Shown here piece after piece: positions 6,342 to 12,232 of a DNA stretch of 12,232 nt. A program made the position numbers and the translations under genes. The notes beneath the pieces were generated by a model that ran no database searches, was not told the DNA's origin, and was given only the letters and a program-made list of their open reading frames with translations. The stretch comes from an uncultured Synechococcus sp. (lineage in GTDB: Bacteria > Cyanobacteriota > Cyanobacteriia > PCC-6307 > Cyanobiaceae), in assembly GCA_937975655.1 (NCBI GenBank), contig CALJTZ010000073.1, positions 1 through 12,232 of the forward strand, given 5' to 3'. Within the stretch, counting starts at the first letter, position 1. Every line of letters begins with the position of its first letter.

Positions 6342-6928
6342 CACACGCCCTCCAGGGGCACGCCCAGGAAGCGAGCCAGCTCGGCGCCGCCCTGTTCCAG
6401 TTCGGCCAGGGGCATCGGCTCCCCCACCCGGGTGAGGGGCAGGTCGCGGCGACCCTGCACCCGCAGGGCCAGGCGCCGGCGGGGATTAAGGCCATCGCGC
6501 ACATCCACCTTCACAGCCTGGATGTCCTTGAGGGAGGTTTCCACGCTGATCAGCTGGCGAAAACCGCGGCGGGTCACCGTGAGCTGACCGGCCTGCTTGT
6601 CAAAGCGGTTGGCACCGGCCCCCACGTCCAGGGCAATCACGGTCCAGAGGTAGGCGGAAAGGGCCATGGCGGCCAGGCCATAGAGGCCCATCACCAACCC
6701 CTGGGGCACCCACAACAGGGCTGCGGGGTGACCGATCGGCAGCAGATCACGGCCCAAATAGCTGGAGGCACTGGTGAGCAGGAAGCCCAGGCCACCGGTG
6801 CTCACCACAGCAGCCACCAGCACGTTGGAGAGCCGACGGGAGCCCAGCACCGGCTGCTCCAGCACCAGCGCACTGGCGCCCGAACCCGGGGAACTCTTGG
6901 CCGCCTTGGCGGGAGATGCCGATGCCAT
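6341..6928 (-). CDS. ycf4: Photosystem I assembly protein Ycf4
   Basis: Ycf4 is a thylakoid membrane scaffold for photosystem I assembly. From ATG 6928 it is 195 aa: a Ser/Ala/Pro/Lys-rich N-terminus, TM1 about 34-56 (NVLVAAVVSTGGLGFLLTSASS), then GRDLLP. TM2 is at about 71-95 and holds the family signature WVPQGLVMGLYG. A soluble beta-rich C-terminus follows (TRRGFRQLISVETSLKDIQAV). An upstream in-frame start would add about 29 residues lacking Ycf4 character, so I prefer 6928. It is translationally coupled to the downstream cyclophilin gene. It diverges from psbD across a 201-bp intergenic region, as expected for a picocyanobacterial photosystem cluster. Confidence 0.95.
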   Translation of the reverse strand: MASASPAKAAKSSPGSGASALVLEQPVLGSRRLSNVLVAAVVSTGGLGFLLTSASSYLGRDLLPIGHPAALLWVPQGLVMGLYGLAAMALSAYLWTVIALDVGAGANRFDKQAGQLTVTRRGFRQLISVETSLKDIQAVKVDVRDGLNPRRRLALRVQGRRDLPLTRVGEPMPLAELEQGGAELARFLGVPLEGV

Positions 6929-7129
6929 GGAAGGCGGTAAACCGTTGGGCCCGCCATCTTCGCGCGGCCACCAGCGCCCTGGCGATAGACCTGAGCACAA
7001 ATACCCAAAACGCAATGGTGACGGGCCGTGTCAGCCCGTCGAAACCCGCCTCGCAGTGCGGGTGAACGTTGTTACCATCGCCCGGTAACCCACAGCTCGC
7101 GGGTTTCCCGCACCGCTCATTTCCCACCC
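6929..7129. promoter_or_regulatory. Dyad-rich ycf4/psbD divergent regulatory region
   Basis: This gap must carry promoters for both ycf4 (-) and psbD (+). Visible dyads are GACGGGC/GCCCGTC (7020-7026, 7034-7040), ACCCGC/GCGGGT (7044-7049, 7058-7063) and GTTACC/GGTAAC (7071-7076, 7084-7089). A further GCGGG-TTT-CCCGC follows close to the psbD start. GTTACCAT at 7071-7078 matches one half of the high-light element HLR1, bound by RpaB, at 7 of 8 positions. The second half-site is not present at the expected spacing, so this is only suggestive. No Shine-Dalgarno precedes the psbD ATG. Confidence 0.4.
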
Positions 7130-8185
7130 ATGACGATCGCTGTAGGGCGCGCGCCGCAGCGGGGATGGTTCGACGTCCTCGATGACTGGCTTAAGCGCGA
7201 CCGCTTCGTTTTTGTTGGGTGGTCGGGTCTGCTCCTGTTCCCCACCGCCTATCTGGCGCTGGGTGGCTGGCTGACCGGCACCACCTTCGTGACCTCCTGG
7301 TACACCCACGGCATTGCCAGCTCCTACCTGGAGGGCTGCAATTTCCTCACCGCTGCGGTGAGCAGCCCGGCTGATGCCATGGGCCACAGCCTCCTGTTGC
7401 TCTGGGGCCCTGAAGCCCAGGGCGATTTCGTGCGCTGGTGCCAACTCGGCGGCCTGTGGACCTTCGTGGCCCTGCACGGCGCCTTCTCCCTGATCGGCTT
7501 CATGCTGCGTCAGTTCGAGATTGCCCGCCTGGTGGGCATCCGCCCCTACAACGCCATCGCCTTCTCCGGCCCGATTGCGGTATTCGTCAGTGTCTTCCTG
7601 ATGTACCCCCTCGGCCAGAGCAGCTGGTTCTTCGCTCCCTCCTTCGGGGTGGCGGCGATCTTCCGCTTCCTGCTGTTCCTGCAGGGCTTCCACAACTGGA
7701 CCCTCAACCCCTTCCACATGATGGGAGTGGCCGGCATCCTCGGTGGTGCTCTGCTCTGCGCCATCCACGGCGCCACGGTGGAGAACACCCTGTTCGAGGA
7801 CTCCGAGCAGGCGAACACCTTCAAGGCGTTCGAGCCCACCCAGGAAGAGGAGACCTACTCGATGGTGACGGCCAACCGCTTCTGGAGCCAGATCTTCGGG
7901 ATCGCCTTCTCCAACAAGCGCTGGCTGCACTTCTTCATGCTGTTCGTGCCGGTGATGGGTCTGTGGACCAGCAGCATCGGCATCATCGGCCTGGCCCTCA
8001 ACCTGCGTGCCTACGACTTCGTGTCGCAGGAAATCCGCGCCGCTGAGGACCCCGAGTTCGAGACCTTCTACACGAAGAACATTCTGTTGAATGAAGGTCT
8101 GCGTGCCTGGATGGCACCGGCTGACCAGCCGCACGAAAACTTCGTCTTCCCTGAAGAGGTTCTGCCCCGCGGTAACGCTCTCTGA
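7130..8185 (+). CDS. psbD: Photosystem II reaction centre protein D2
   Basis: D2 is one of the two core subunits that carry the photosystem II charge-separation cofactors. The 351-aa product from ATG 7130 starts MTIAVGRAPQRGWFDVLDDW and ends EVLPRGNAL, full length for D2. Cofactor residues are in place with a one-residue offset from standard numbering: His116 (ChlZ), Tyr159 (TyrD), His196 (P680), and His213 and His267 (QA-side iron). Five hydrophobic helices are evident. No psbC overlaps or follows it; an intrinsic terminator comes 41 nt after the stop. This suggests the solitary psbD2-type copy, known in some Synechococcus as a high-light-induced second gene, or a psbD that has lost its psbC partner. 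Confidence 0.98.
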   Translation: MTIAVGRAPQRGWFDVLDDWLKRDRFVFVGWSGLLLFPTAYLALGGWLTGTTFVTSWYTHGIASSYLEGCNFLTAAVSSPADAMGHSLLLLWGPEAQGDFVRWCQLGGLWTFVALHGAFSLIGFMLRQFEIARLVGIRPYNAIAFSGPIAVFVSVFLMYPLGQSSWFFAPSFGVAAIFRFLLFLQGFHNWTLNPFHMMGVAGILGGALLCAIHGATVENTLFEDSEQANTFKAFEPTQEEETYSMVTANRFWSQIFGIAFSNKRWLHFFMLFVPVMGLWTSSIGIIGLALNLRAYDFVSQEIRAAEDPEFETFYTKNILLNEGLRAWMAPADQPHENFVFPEEVLPRGNAL

Positions 8186-8225
8186 TTCCAATCAGCTCGG
8201 TTTGAACAGCAACGTTCACCGGATC

Positions 8226-8250
8226 AGCGCCCCTCGCGGGGCGCTTTTTT
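8226..8250 (+). terminator. Rho-independent terminator after psbD
   Basis: AGCGCCCC (8226-8233) and GGGGCGCT (8238-8245) form a perfect 8-bp GC-rich stem with a TCGC loop. The run of six T (8245-8250) follows directly. This is the clearest intrinsic terminator in the window, and it isolates psbD from the DUF2079 gene. Confidence 0.93.
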
Positions 8251-8285
8251 CATGCCGTTACAGTCGCTCAACGTGGGCGATAGCA

Positions 8286-9743
8286 ATGGCCTGGTGGTTC
8301 TTCCTCGCCGGCTTCTCGCTCTACAGCGGCGCCCTTGCCCTGCGCCACACCTGGTTCCAGACCTCGGCCTGGGATTTGGCGATCTTTGATCAGGCCACCT
8401 ATCTCATCGCTCAGGGATGGCCCGCCCAGAGCAGCCTCCTGGGCTTCCACATCCTGGGCGACCACGGGGCTCTGGTGCTTTACCCCGTCGGCTGGCTGTC
8501 ACGGTTGGTCCCGTCGGTGGGGCTGTGGATGGTGCTCCAATCGGCGGCGCTGGCGGCCACGGTGTTTCCCCTTGATCAGCTCGGGCAGCTGCGGGGGCTT
8601 GCCCGACGCCCCCGCGCCGTGAGCCTCGCGGTGCTGCTGCTGTACCCGGTGATGTTCAACAGCGCCATTTTCGATGTGCATCCTGAAGTGCTGGCGCTGC
8701 CGCTGGTTCTGCAGGCCTTGCTCCTGCTTGAGCGCTCAAGGCCGGGTGATCAGGTGCGGCTGGTGTTGTGTCTGCTGCTGACCCTCACCTGCAAGCTGGC
8801 GCTGGCCTTGCTCGTGCTCGGTTTCGCCGGTTGGTTGTTGCTCCGGCGTCGGTTGGTGCTTGGCGTTGGCTTGGCGTCGCTCGCCCTGGCCTGGGCGGCC
8901 GCCGTGGGCGGTCTGTTGATGCCCGCCTTCGGCGGTCCGGAGGCGTCGCTGCTACGCCATGCCGGCAAATTCGGGATGCAGGCCGCTGCTGGCGAGGGCC
9001 GGGTGCCTGCAGCGTTGTCTTCGCTGCCGAACGTGCTCGGCCATGTGCTCTCCCCCGAGAGCCTGGCGTATCTGCTGTTGTTGCTGGTGCCGGTGCTCTA
9101 CGTGCTGTTGCACCGCCAGCGTGGCCGTTTCGTGATGGGGCTGTTGCCCTTCCTGCCTCTGCTGCTGCTCAATCTGGCGGCGGAACAGGCCTCGCTCAAG
9201 GATCTTGTGCATCACTACTCCCTGTTCCTCGTGCCGTTCCTGGCGGCTGGTGTGCAGCAGACCCTGGCACCCGGACCGGAGGGGATCGGCGGTTACGGGG
9301 CCTGGCTGCGGCCACGGCTGCTGCTGGTGGTGCTGGGCTGGGCGGTGTTCAGCTTCGTGCTGTTGTCGCGGCTGAGCTTCTTCGCCGGCCCGTTTCAGCA
9401 GCGTCTCGACACCCTGCCGCAGGTGCGGGCGGCCATGGCGTTCGTACGCCCGGAGGCGGCGCTGCTCACCACCAACGACATCGCCCCCCATCTGGCTCGG
9501 CGTCCCGTGATCGCCATCACCGCCAAGCCGGAGCTCAGGCGCCTGGATCGCTACGACCAGATCCTGCTGGACCGGCGCCATCCGGGCTGGAAATCCTCGC
9601 CCCGGCTTGTGGAGGGGATCATGTCGTCCCTGCAGGCTGATCCCTGCTGGCGGATCCGCTTCCAGCAGGGGGACGTTGTCCTGTTTGAACAGCAGCCAGC
9701 TGCTTCCGGTTGTCGGGCATCAGCGGGGCTTCCCGCCGGCTGA
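8286..9743 (+). CDS. DUF2079 multi-pass membrane protein
   Basis: A 485-aa integral membrane protein of the DUF2079 family, which is distantly related to GT-C glycosyltransferases; its substrate is unknown. The signature WDLAIFDQATYLIAQG is at residues 29-44, and the second family motif FDVHPE is at about 129-134. About ten hydrophobic segments follow. A C-terminal soluble part (about 400-485) includes RPEAALLTTNDIAPHLARRPVIAI. ATG 8286 puts one TM segment before the signature, as expected. The frame is open further upstream through the psbD terminator, so earlier starts are unlikely. It lies 36 nt after that terminator and needs its own promoter. It converges on the GT-C gene and overlaps it by 24 nt at the 3' end. 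Confidence 0.87.
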   Translation: MAWWFFLAGFSLYSGALALRHTWFQTSAWDLAIFDQATYLIAQGWPAQSSLLGFHILGDHGALVLYPVGWLSRLVPSVGLWMVLQSAALAATVFPLDQLGQLRGLARRPRAVSLAVLLLYPVMFNSAIFDVHPEVLALPLVLQALLLLERSRPGDQVRLVLCLLLTLTCKLALALLVLGFAGWLLLRRRLVLGVGLASLALAWAAAVGGLLMPAFGGPEASLLRHAGKFGMQAAAGEGRVPAALSSLPNVLGHVLSPESLAYLLLLLVPVLYVLLHRQRGRFVMGLLPFLPLLLLNLAAEQASLKDLVHHYSLFLVPFLAAGVQQTLAPGPEGIGGYGAWLRPRLLLVVLGWAVFSFVLLSRLSFFAGPFQQRLDTLPQVRAAMAFVRPEAALLTTNDIAPHLARRPVIAITAKPELRRLDRYDQILLDRRHPGWKSSPRLVEGIMSSLQADPCWRIRFQQGDVVLFEQQPAASGCRASAGLPAG

Positions 9744-11390
9744 GCGGCGCAGCTCGGAGGCGCTGCAGAGCCAGCGGTTCCAGCCATCGCGCCCCGGCCG
9801 ATCCAGCTGGCACTGCAGCTGCACTGAGCGGCGGCCGCTGCTGAAGCGGAAGGGCCTCCCTGGCTGAAACGCCGGCCGATCCGTGATCACCAGCAGCGCC
9901 GGGCGGGTCTCCCGGCTGATCCAGCCATCCCCGTGGGGTTGCATCTGGGCGTACCACCACAGGCTTGGCCGTTTGGTGATCGGGCCGGTGATCGCCAGTG
10001 GCGGTTCTTCAGGGCCGGACCCTGGCAGGGGCAGCAGCGGCAGCACCGGCAGGATCGACGCCTGCTCATTCAGTTCCCAGTTCCAGAGAGGGCTCCAGAA
10101 CAGCAGCCCCAGGGAGAGGTAGCAGCCCAGGGCCAGGAGCCCGATGGCCCGCTGACCGGAGCGGCAGCTGCGGGGACGCAGGAGCCAGCCGGCGGCGCAG
10201 AGTCCTGCCCCTGCTGGCAGGGTGAGGGTGAGCGGCTCGGGGCCCCCTGCCACCAGGGCCACCCCGCCAGCCGCCAGCACCAGCCCACCCAGCGCCAGCC
10301 AGAGCGCCGGAATCCAGCGCTGGACAGCAGCCGGCGCCCGATGGCGTGTCAGGGCGACCAGCACCGGTGCACTGATCAGGGCGAAGGGGGGCCACAGCAG
10401 CAGGCTGTACCAGGGCAGCTGGGTCTGCAGCGGCAGCACCAGGGCCGACATCACCACGGTGAGCCCCAGGCTCCACACTCCCCAGGGCTGGCGCCGTTCC
10501 CGCCAGGCCAGCGCCATGCCGATCGGCCAGAGCGGCAGCCAGGGCCAGCCGCCAGTCATCACTTGAATCAGGGGTGGCAGTGGGCCACCGCTGTGGTTCT
10601 CCACGCTGCTGGCGACCCGTGCCAGCCCTTGGGCGCCCCACATCACCAGGGCCTCCAGGCCCCGTTCGTGCCAGTGCCAGCCATGCCAGGCCAGGCCAGG
10701 AAGCAGCCCCACACAGCATCCGAGCAGGAGCCAGCCCCAGCTGGCTCGCACCAGCCGCCGATCCAGGTGCCGCAGGGCCAATGCACTGAGCAGCACCGGC
10801 AAGGCCACCGGTGCCTTGAGCAGCAGCAGGAGGCTGGTGCCCGCCCCGGCCAGCACACCGCCCAGGCCCGTTTGTCCAGGCCGTCCGGGCTGTCCCAGCA
10901 AGAGGCCGAGCCACACCAGGGCCATGGCACTCAGCTGGCTGCCATCGAGCATGGCCAGATGGCCGTGGCGCGCCAGGGGGAGCAGCGTCAGCGTGATCAC
11001 GGCCGTGGCCAGGGCTTGATCGCGTTGGCCGGGTCGTAACTGCCACTGCACCAGGCCCAGCAGGGGCACCAGCAGGCTGGAGCCCAGGGCTGGCACCAGG
11101 CGCACCACCCATTCCGGTGGCAAAGCAGCGTTGCCCGCCCCTGTGAGGCTGCGCCAGCCTTGAATAACCTGCGCGATGAGCCAGTGCAACCCAGGGGGCT
11201 TGTTCAGATAGGCCTCACCCCAATAGGTGGGCAACAACCGTTGGGGCCAGGGTTGCTGGCTGATCTCCAGGGCCACCCGCGCCACGATGGCTTCATCCCA
11301 GTCCCGGAAGGGGTGCTGCCCGATGCCGGTGCACACCAGGGCCAGGGCGGCGAGCCACAGCAGGCCCAGGCTCCTCCAGGGGCGATGCAT
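9720..11390 (-). CDS. ArnT/PMT-like GT-C membrane glycosyltransferase
   Basis: A 556-aa glycosyltransferase of the GT-C fold (GT39/GT83, ArnT and protein mannosyltransferase relatives). Such enzymes use polyprenyl-phosphate sugars at the outer face of the plasma membrane. After TM1, the first periplasmic loop has FRDWDEAIVARVALEI (28-43) with the catalytic-type Asp-Glu pair at 32-33. It then has YWGEAYLNKPPGLHWLI, the ArnT-family KPP motif. Some 10-12 hydrophobic helices follow. A C-terminal soluble region of about 100 residues ends SELRRSAGGKPR. The start is the ATG at 11390-11388. A 9-bp hairpin sits just upstream. The acceptor (lipid A, exopolysaccharide or protein) cannot be told. Its neighbours suggest a surface-glycan role. 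Confidence 0.87.
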   Translation of the reverse strand: MHRPWRSLGLLWLAALALVCTGIGQHPFRDWDEAIVARVALEISQQPWPQRLLPTYWGEAYLNKPPGLHWLIAQVIQGWRSLTGAGNAALPPEWVVRLVPALGSSLLVPLLGLVQWQLRPGQRDQALATAVITLTLLPLARHGHLAMLDGSQLSAMALVWLGLLLGQPGRPGQTGLGGVLAGAGTSLLLLLKAPVALPVLLSALALRHLDRRLVRASWGWLLLGCCVGLLPGLAWHGWHWHERGLEALVMWGAQGLARVASSVENHSGGPLPPLIQVMTGGWPWLPLWPIGMALAWRERRQPWGVWSLGLTVVMSALVLPLQTQLPWYSLLLWPPFALISAPVLVALTRHRAPAAVQRWIPALWLALGGLVLAAGGVALVAGGPEPLTLTLPAGAGLCAAGWLLRPRSCRSGQRAIGLLALGCYLSLGLLFWSPLWNWELNEQASILPVLPLLPLPGSGPEEPPLAITGPITKRPSLWWYAQMQPHGDGWISRETRPALLVITDRPAFQPGRPFRFSSGRRSVQLQCQLDRPGRDGWNRWLCSASELRRSAGGKPR

Positions 11391-11395
11391 GCAGC

Positions 11396-11417
11396 TGGAC
11401 CCACGTCAGTGGGTCCA
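11396..11417 (-). promoter_or_regulatory. 9-bp perfect hairpin in the GT-C gene leader
   Basis: TGGACCCAC (11396-11404) and GTGGGTCCA (11409-11417) are exact reverse complements around GTCA. The near arm ends 5 nt before the ATG of the GT-C gene, which covers the ribosome-binding position. It could repress translation, or be an operator or a repeat. The pairing is seen; the function is inferred. Confidence 0.5.
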
Positions 11418-11592
11418 TGCTGAGGCCTGGGTGTGGATTCGCGCCAGTTGTGCGGCGGACACGCGGCAGTGCCAAATGTCGTTAGAGTTGCCCCGATCCG
11501 TCAGCAGTGGTGTGGGGCCGATTCAGCCTTCGGGTTGAGCGGGCTTCGAATGCATCGCCGGCTGGCAACAATCCCCCAAGGAGGAGGTGCCC

Positions 11593-11646
11593 GTGAGCCA
11601 CAGTTGTTCTAAGCAGGGTCTGCTGATCGCGGAGAACGCCGGCTGA
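11593..11646 (+). CDS. Possible 17-aa ORF with strong Shine-Dalgarno
   Basis: AAGGAGG at 11578-11584 is a full match to the anti-Shine-Dalgarno. It stands 8 nt before a GTG that opens 17 codons (VSHSCSKQGLLIAENAG) ending at TGA 11644-11646. No other start in the window has such a strong ribosome site. The peptide has no known motif and no biased leader-peptide composition. No + strand gene follows within the window. It may be a leader or dual-function RNA, the remains of a gene start, or chance. Confidence 0.3.
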   Translation: MSHSCSKQGLLIAENAG

Positions 11647-11702
11647 TTTCGGCGCCTGATTCCTAGATCATTCGGTTCCGCGACAGAGCGGACCCGGCGA
11701 GA

Positions 11703-11741
11703 GCCCCCGGAGTGCCAGCGTCAGCTGTGCTCTTCGGGGGC
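11703..11741 (-). terminator. Hairpin overlapping the 3' end of the DUF2079-like fragment
   Basis: GCCCCCG (11703-11709) pairs with CGGGGGC (11735-11741). Inside it GAG/CTC and CAGC/GCTG can pair around a GTCA loop, giving a long interrupted stem. On the - strand it covers the last codons and stop of the gene ending at 11721. No U-run follows, so it is a terminator-like or 3'-stabilising structure rather than a textbook intrinsic terminator. Confidence 0.45.
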
Positions 11742-12197
11742 ATCGTTTTGGCGAGGCTGCCTGTTGCCTTTGCCTGTCCTCTTGGTCAGGACTTCCCTTT
11801 CAAAGCGCTGCAGTGCAACAAGGGCCTGCGGATCGTCGGTGGCCCCACGCTGCATGAGGACGAGGCCATCCTGCATGCTCACCAAGCCATAGTCGGCCTG
11901 AAGACGCTTGATTTTGCGCAGGCTGGTTCGAAGGGTTCGGCTGTCCTCCTTGGAGGCGATCTGCGTGTTGGCTAGGCCGTTCAGGTCTGCGGCGATCCAC
12001 TCCACGGTCTGCGGCTGGCGCTGGCGGTTGAGGTAGAGGGTGGTGTTGGGAAAGCGCACCAGCACCTCACGCTGGGCCAGATGTGGCACCAGGGGTGTGT
12101 TGGCGGCCACAGTGGCATCGGCAGGGATGCGCTGGAGTTGATCGAACACCACACGGCTGTGCTGCCAGCGCTCCAGCGGGTTGGTGAATGTCGCCAT
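11721..12197 (-). CDS. DUF2079 C-terminal-domain-like protein, possibly truncated
   Basis: The product from ATG 12197 (158 aa) has no membrane helix. It resembles the soluble C-terminal part of DUF2079 proteins: IPADATVAANTPLVPHLAQRE, VRFPN, VEWIAADLNGL, then YGLVSMQDGLVLMQRG near the end. The matching stretch in the complete gene at 8286-9743 is the ALLTTNDIAPHLARRP region. The - strand frame stays open to the window edge (12232) with a TTG at 12227. It could therefore be the end of a full DUF2079 gene running off the window. Against that, another frame ends in TAA at 12201-12199, one base before this ATG, as if an upstream gene stops there. The tail (TKRTGKGNRQPRQNDAPEEHS) is polar. Confidence 0.65.
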   Translation of the reverse strand: MATFTNPLERWQHSRVVFDQLQRIPADATVAANTPLVPHLAQREVLVRFPNTTLYLNRQRQPQTVEWIAADLNGLANTQIASKEDSRTLRTSLRKIKRLQADYGLVSMQDGLVLMQRGATDDPQALVALQRFEREVLTKRTGKGNRQPRQNDAPEEHS

Positions 12198-12232
12198 ATT
12201 AGGCCTGCGCCTCAGCGGCAGGTGCAAACGCG

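Larger units (their letters stand above)
11391..11720. other. 330-bp intergenic region with stem-loops
   Basis: The gap lies between the starts of the GT-C gene and the end of the next - strand gene. It holds a 9-bp hairpin next to the GT-C start, an SD-led 17-codon ORF on the + strand (11593-11646), and small stems CGCCG/CGGCG (11637-11641, 11650-11654) and TCCGC/GCGGA (11677-11681, 11688-11692). The left arm of the 11703-11741 hairpin also lies here. I see no tRNA, tmRNA tag, SRP-RNA or RNase P core motif and no convincing promoter pair. Confidence 0.6.

Noticed and set aside
7071..7089. Full HLR1 high-light element upstream of psbD
   Set aside because: Only one half-site (GTTACCAT) fits; the second repeat at 2-bp spacing is absent, so only a half-site was noted.
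7031..8191. 386-codon open frame antisense to psbD
   Set aside because: It mirrors psbD codons in GC-rich DNA, is rich in Glu/Gln/His/Gly with no domain, and D2 on the other strand is unmistakable.
9933..11039. 368-codon + strand open frame inside the GT-C gene
   Set aside because: A Gln/Gly/Pro/His-rich composition without motifs marks it as a shadow of the - strand transferase.
11391..11720. tmRNA, 6S, SRP RNA or RNase P RNA in the intergenic gap
   Set aside because: None of the core signatures I know (tag-peptide reading frame, SRP GGAAG loop, GAGGAAAGUCC) is present.
12199..12232. End of a separate upstream gene (…PAAEAQA, TAA)
   Set aside because: Only about 10 codons are visible; the reading is plausible but too short to list as its own feature, so it is recorded with the neighbouring gene.
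1..12232. CRISPR array, IS element or prophage
   Set aside because: No regularly spaced repeats, transposase motifs or phage structural genes are seen on either strand.

Overview
The window is GC-rich DNA from a unicellular picocyanobacterium, most likely a Cyanobium or high-GC Synechococcus relative. This rests on an oxygenic-photosynthesis gene set (psbD, ycf4, ycf39, petM), a cyanobacterial-type IF-1, dense gene packing and generally weak Shine-Dalgarno signals.

Layout. Positions 1-64 hold the tail of an unidentified + strand gene. A repeat-bearing gap (65-279) follows, with an 18-bp tandem repeat and a perfect 19-bp inverted repeat. Next are infA (-), a possible mini membrane peptide (+) and an rluE-type pseudouridine synthase (+) that has no ATG, GTG or TTG start in a usable place. 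Then comes a - strand run: a 71-aa hypothetical, ycf39, petM (33 aa, easily missed) and a Trm1-type tRNA methyltransferase. Trm1 is head-to-head with an alpha/beta hydrolase, and the two 5' ends overlap. ilvH follows the hydrolase and converges, with a 1-nt gap, on a ycf4-cyclophilin operon joined by a TGATG overlap. Diverging from ycf4 is psbD (D2), followed by a strong intrinsic terminator and no psbC.

Downstream of psbD the content changes to membrane glycan-type genes: a DUF2079 protein (+), a convergent ArnT/PMT-like GT-C transferase (-) overlapping it by 24 nt, a 330-bp gap, and a - strand gene resembling only the C-terminal soluble part of a DUF2079 protein. The gap carries an unusually strong Shine-Dalgarno before a 17-codon ORF and a series of stem-loops.

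How the genes relate. ycf39, ycf4, petM and psbD serve assembly or structure of photosystem II, photosystem I and cytochrome b6f. infA, rluE and trm1 serve translation and RNA modification. ilvH regulates branched-chain amino-acid synthesis. The right end looks like an accessory cell-surface glycosylation segment. I found no CRISPR array, tRNA, rRNA, intact transposase or clearly new multi-gene system. The best second-look items are psbD without psbC beside the GT-C/DUF2079 segment, the non-canonical rluE start, the 40-bp palindrome, the ycf39 start-codon hairpin and the SD-led mini-ORF.
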